The notes under the pieces were generated by a model. It made no database searches. It saw only the letters and a list, made by a program, of their open reading frames with translations, and was not told the DNA's origin. From JAQGMV01 sp035626595 (GTDB taxonomy: Bacteria > Pseudomonadota > Gammaproteobacteria > Burkholderiales > SG8-41), in assembly GCA_035626595.1 (NCBI GenBank), contig DASPNJ010000026.1, positions 62,001 through 126,000 of the forward strand: DNA of 64,000 bases, given 5' to 3'. Made by a program: the position numbers and the translations under genes. Positions 61,108-64,000 of the stretch are shown here, one piece after another; the stretch's first letter is position 1; every line of letters begins with the position of its first letter.

Positions 61108-61917
61108 TTGAGCACCGAATCCATCGTCGAAATCAGCGGCCTCGGCTTCTCGTACGGCGGGCGCGAGATCTTCAGAGATCTCACCCTCACGATACCGCGC
61201 GAACGCGTGGTCGGCATCATGGGCGCGAGCGGCTCGGGCAAGACGACGCTCATGCGATTGATCGGCGGGCAGTTGCGGCCGCAGCGCGGTGTCGTGAAGG
61301 TGCTCGGCGAAAACGTGCATGCGCTCTCGCGCGGCGAGCTCTTCGAGTTGCGGCGCAGGATGGGCATGCAGTTCCAGCAAGGGGGACTCTTCACGGACCT
61401 TTCGGTGTTCGAGAACATCGCGTTCCAGATGCGCGAGAAGACGAACCTGCCGGAAGACATGATCAACGATCTCGTGCTGATGAAGCTCAACGCCGTCGGT
61501 TTACGGGGCGCCGCTTCGCTCATGCCCGCGGAGCTCTCCGGTGGCATGTCGCGTCGCGTCGGCCTCGCGCGCGCGATCGCGCTCGATCCCGCGCTGATCA
61601 TGTACGACGAGCCGTTCTCCGGCCTCGATCCGATCTCGTGCAACGTGATCGGCAATCTCATCAGGCGCCTGAACGACACGCTGGGGCTCACGTCCATCGT
61701 GGTGTCGTACGACGCGCAGGAAGCGCTGAAGGTGATCGACTACGTGTACTTCATCGCCGACGGCGCGGTCGTCGCGCAGGGCACGATCCAGGAAGTAAAA
61801 ACCTCGACCGATCCGTTCGTGAGCCAGTTCATCCGTGCGCTGCCCGACGGCCCGGTGCCCTTCCACTATCCCCGCGATTCGTACGCGAAGGACCTGGAGC
61901 TGCCAGTTACGAAGTGA
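61108..61917 (+). CDS. mlaF: MlaF-like ABC ATPase, orphan, with altered switch residue
   Basis: 269 residues; TTG 61108 is the only fitting start. Walker A GASGSGKTT, Q-loop QFQQGGLF, signature LSGGMSRR and Walker B LIMYDEPFSGLDP are intact and MlaF-like. The H-loop, usually SHD, reads SYD: Tyr201 (TAC) stands where the switch His is expected. No mlaE, mlaD, mlaC or mlaB follows; the next gene is murA on the other strand. Phospholipid-transport ATPase by family, but activity in doubt. Confidence 0.82.
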   Translation: MSTESIVEISGLGFSYGGREIFRDLTLTIPRERVVGIMGASGSGKTTLMRLIGGQLRPQRGVVKVLGENVHALSRGELFELRRRMGMQFQQGGLFTDLSVFENIAFQMREKTNLPEDMINDLVLMKLNAVGLRGAASLMPAELSGGMSRRVGLARAIALDPALIMYDEPFSGLDPISCNVIGNLIRRLNDTLGLTSIVVSYDAQEALKVIDYVYFIADGAVVAQGTIQEVKTSTDPFVSQFIRALPDGPVPFHYPRDSYAKDLELPVTK

Positions 61918-61980
61918 CGCGATGACGCAGTGACGCGGTGACGTGAGCAACCAAGGCCGTCACTGCGTCACTTCATCACT
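61914..61980. terminator. Octamer-repeat palindrome between convergent mlaF and murA
   Basis: Four head-to-tail RTGACGYR-type octamers (61914-61945) are followed by their inverted copies (61957-61980). TGACGCAGTGACG (61923-61935) and CGTCACTGCGTCA (61958-61970) pair perfectly. The mlaF stop TGA lies in the first octamer. It likely ends transcription from both sides. Confidence 0.7.
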
Positions 61981-61997
61981 CCGTCAGCGGTAATTCA

Positions 61998-63251
61998 TCA
62001 GCGCACGCGCTCGATGCGCGCGCCGAGCCTCGAGAGCTTCTCCTCGATCCGCTCGTAGCCGCGATCGAGGTGATAGACGCGCTCGATGCGCGTCTTGCCA
62101 CGCGCAATGAGACCCCCGATGACGAGGCTCGCCGAGGCGCGCAGGTCGGTCGCCATCACGGTCGCGCCATCGAGGTTCGGCACGCCGTTCACAATTGCCG
62201 TGTTGCCTTCGAACTCGATGTCCGCACCGAGCCGCTTCAACTCCTGCACGTGCATGAAGCGGTTCTCGAAAATCGTTTCGGTGATCGTCGCGGTGCCGGA
62301 GGCGACCGCGTTCATCGCCATGAACTGCGCCTGCATGTCCGTCGGAAATGCCGGGTAGGGTTCGGTGCACACGCTGACCGCGTCGAGCTTTCCGTTCATC
62401 GAGAGCTCGATCCAGTCCGCTCCGGTAGCGACGCTCGCGCCGCAGGCGCGCAGCTTCTCGAGCACGGTCTCGAGGATGTCCGGCCGCGTCTGAGTGAGCC
62501 GCACGCGTCCCCGCGTCGCGGCGGCGGCCACGAGAAACGTTCCGGTCTCGATACGATCGGGCATGACGCGATGGCGGGCGCCGTGCAGCCGCTCGACGCC
62601 TTCGACGCGGATCACGTCGCTGCCGGCGCCCTGGATTTTTGCGCCCATCGCCTCCAGACACCCCGCCAGATCCGCGACCTCGGGCTCGCGCGCGGCGTTT
62701 TCGATCACCGTGACGCCGTCGGCGAGCGTCGCCGCCATCATCAAGTTCTCGGTGCCGGTGACCGTTACGAGATCGGTGCGCACGCGTGCGCCGCGGAGCC
62801 GGCTCGCGCGCGCGACCATGTCGCCGCGCTCCATCGTGATGGTGGCGCCCATCGCCTGCAGGCCCTTGATGTGCTGGTCCACGGGCCGCAGCCCGATCGC
62901 GCAACCGCCGGGAAGCGAGACGCGGGCTTCGCCGCAGCGCGCGAGCAGCGGCCCGAGCGTGAGCACCGATGCGCGCATCGTCTTCACGAGCTCGTACGGG
63001 GCGGTCGGCCTCGTGATGTTCGCCGCGCAGAGCTCCACGCCGAGCTTCTCGTCCACCGAGATCGAAACGCCGGTCTGGCCGAGCAGGTTCAGCATCGTGG
63101 TGACATCGCGCAGGTGCGGCACGTTTTCAACGTGCAGCGGCTCGGCGGTGAGCAGCGCGGCGCAGAGTATCGGCAGCGTCGCGTTCTTCGCGCCCGAGAT
63201 CGCGACCTCGCCGCCGAGTGCGACGCCGCCTTCGATGATGAGCTTGTCCAA
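61998..63251 (-). CDS. murA: MurA, UDP-N-acetylglucosamine enolpyruvyl transferase
   Basis: 417 residues, start TTG 63251 (MDKLIIEGG). SGAKNATLPIL carries the catalytic Lys; the PEP-binding Cys is in GGCAIGLRPVDQH. YPAFPTDMQAQFMA and RASASLVIGGLIARG are further signatures. First committed step of peptidoglycan synthesis. It begins 4 bp after the BolA-family stop. Confidence 0.95.
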   Translation of the reverse strand: MDKLIIEGGVALGGEVAISGAKNATLPILCAALLTAEPLHVENVPHLRDVTTMLNLLGQTGVSISVDEKLGVELCAANITRPTAPYELVKTMRASVLTLGPLLARCGEARVSLPGGCAIGLRPVDQHIKGLQAMGATITMERGDMVARASRLRGARVRTDLVTVTGTENLMMAATLADGVTVIENAAREPEVADLAGCLEAMGAKIQGAGSDVIRVEGVERLHGARHRVMPDRIETGTFLVAAAATRGRVRLTQTRPDILETVLEKLRACGASVATGADWIELSMNGKLDAVSVCTEPYPAFPTDMQAQFMAMNAVASGTATITETIFENRFMHVQELKRLGADIEFEGNTAIVNGVPNLDGATVMATDLRASASLVIGGLIARGKTRIERVYHLDRGYERIEEKLSRLGARIERVR

Positions 63252-63255
63252 CGCG

Positions 63256-63495
63256 TCAGGCCTTGGAGCCGTGCCACTCTTCGGGCGTGAGCGTCTTCAT
63301 CGACAGCGCGTGTATCTCCTCACGCATGCGATCGCCCAGCGCGGCGTAGACGAGCTGGTGCTGGCGCACGCGCGACAGCCCGCGAAAGCGCGCGCTGACG
63401 ATGACGGCTTCGAAGTGATGGCCATCGCCGGCGACCTGCACGTGATCGCACTCGAGGCCCTGCTCGATGCACTGCCGGATGAAATCAGGATCCAT
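63256..63495 (-). CDS. BolA family protein (IbaG-like)
   Basis: 79 residues. CDHVQVAGDGHHFEAVIVSARFRGLSRVRQHQLVYAAL splits into the class II KH-like BolA core with the conserved His/Cys positions; it ends MKTLTPEEW. Neighbour of murA as in many proteobacteria, where IbaG works with monothiol glutaredoxin in Fe-S handling. Confidence 0.93.
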   Translation of the reverse strand: MDPDFIRQCIEQGLECDHVQVAGDGHHFEAVIVSARFRGLSRVRQHQLVYAALGDRMREEIHALSMKTLTPEEWHGSKA

Positions 63496-63507
63496 TGCGG
63501 AGGGAGT

Positions 63508-63950
63508 TCAATGCCGGAGCCTGTACCCCGACCGGATTAGAAAAAGCGTGAGCAATGATAAGGCGAAAAAACTGATGCCTACAAACGCGAGCGAAAGCCA
63601 CGGCGAGACGTCGGCGTGCCCGAAGAAGCCGTAGCGGAAGCCGTCGATCATGTAGAAGATCGGGTTCGCGCGGGACAGCGTCTGCCAGAACGGCGGCAGC
63701 GAGTGGATCGAATAGAACACCCCCGACAGAAACGTGAGCGGCAGGATGATGAAATTCTGGAACGCCGCGAGCTGATCGACCTTGTCCGAGTAGATGCCGG
63801 CGATCACACCGAGCGTGCCCATGACACCGCTCGCCAGAATTGCGTGCGCGAGCACCCATACCGGATGCTCGAAGGGCATCTCGACGAACCAGATAGCCGC
63901 GGCGAACACGCCCAGCCCCACGACGAGGCCGCGAGCCATCGCCGCGCCTG
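63508..63950 (-). pseudogene. ABC-2 permease, C-terminal part only
   Basis: From ATG 63939 (MARGLVVGLGVFAAAIWF) 143 residues remain of a permease that normally has about 250: the last three or four spans, with FLSGVFYSIHSLPPFWQ and NPIFYMIDGFRYGFFG typical of YadH-type ABC-2 exporters. The first spans are missing. Upstream sequence switches abruptly to an ATPase Walker B region in another frame, so this is the product of a deletion or of an assembly error. Confidence 0.75.
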
Positions 63951-63998
63951 CCGCAACTCCACGTCGACACCCGCCGTCGGCTCGTCGAGGACGATCAC
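63948..63998 (-). pseudogene. ABC ATPase fragment (Walker B), cut at both ends
   Basis: VIVLDEPTAGVDVELRQ is read on the minus strand from 63998: a Walker B and D-loop segment of a YadG-type exporter ATPase. After the Gln codon (63948) the similarity stops and permease sequence in another frame begins. The switch-His region and the C-terminal domain are lacking. The 5' part lies beyond the window. Confidence 0.7.
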
Positions 63999-64000
63999 CG

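Overview
The window is about 64 kb of GC-rich, gene-dense chromosome that I read as a betaproteobacterium, probably Burkholderiales or a close relative. The reasons are a continuous hisG-D-C-B-H-A-F-I-E-tatA-B-C block with murA and a BolA-family gene next to it, a petA-petB-petC-sspA-sspB block, a short-form HisG, and four Bug (TctC-type) periplasmic receptors with no matching TctAB permeases nearby. This placement rests on gene order and protein families only; no search was run.

Layout. 1-2939 (-) holds the N-terminal 979 codons of a large RTX/VCBS surface or secreted protein with a DUF4347 domain, running off the left edge. 3492-8695 holds a GlcG-like protein, an amidase, a PAS/GAF/PAS diguanylate cyclase and an AstE/AspA-type deacylase. 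8692-15530 is a catabolic island: a LeuCD/aconitase-type dehydratase, a Bug receptor, and two tandem copies of an isocitrate-lyase/PEP-mutase plus Bug receptor pair. 15594-16003 (-) is a compact regulatory unit: a perfect CRP-type palindrome, a -10 box, a c-di-GMP-I (GEMM) riboswitch aptamer, two hairpins, a good Shine-Dalgarno and a 38-residue membrane peptide. 16089-20281 (-) is a CoA-ligase/acyl-CoA dehydrogenase/SDR operon, followed by an MFS gene. 21825-29656 is a two-partner secretion pair; the exoprotein ends in a long array of octapeptide repeats. 29720-38241 holds a sulfatase, a Bug receptor with a split aconitase X, a conserved hypothetical, a 2-hydroxyacid dehydrogenase and two MFS genes, one of them bracketed by 43-bp inverted repeats. 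38228-43296 (-) is a GldA/GldF/GldG/DUF4340 ABC operon. 43449-46578 holds tRNA-Thr, strong terminators, small envelope proteins (two DUF1328 and one entericidin) and a Tat-type amidohydrolase. 46735-64000 is core: sspBA, cytochrome bc1, NIF3, a DegQ-like protease, tatABC, the his operon, an orphan mlaF, murA, BolA, and a broken ABC exporter at the right edge.

How the genes fit together. The his genes are nearly all coupled or overlapping and run into tatABC, whose likely clients in this window are the Rieske protein and the amidohydrolase at 45064-46578. The dehydratase, lyase and Bug genes look like uptake and cleavage of a branched dicarboxylate, in the style of dimethylmalate. A diguanylate cyclase, a c-di-GMP riboswitch and two large adhesin-like proteins lie in one window, which suggests, but does not prove, c-di-GMP control of surface attachment.

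The most unusual items are the CRP/GEMM/38-residue peptide unit, the octad-repeat exoprotein, the tandem lyase-receptor duplication, a four-copy dispersed palindromic element at gene borders, an orphan MlaF with Tyr in place of the switch His, and an ATPase/permease deletion junction at the right end.
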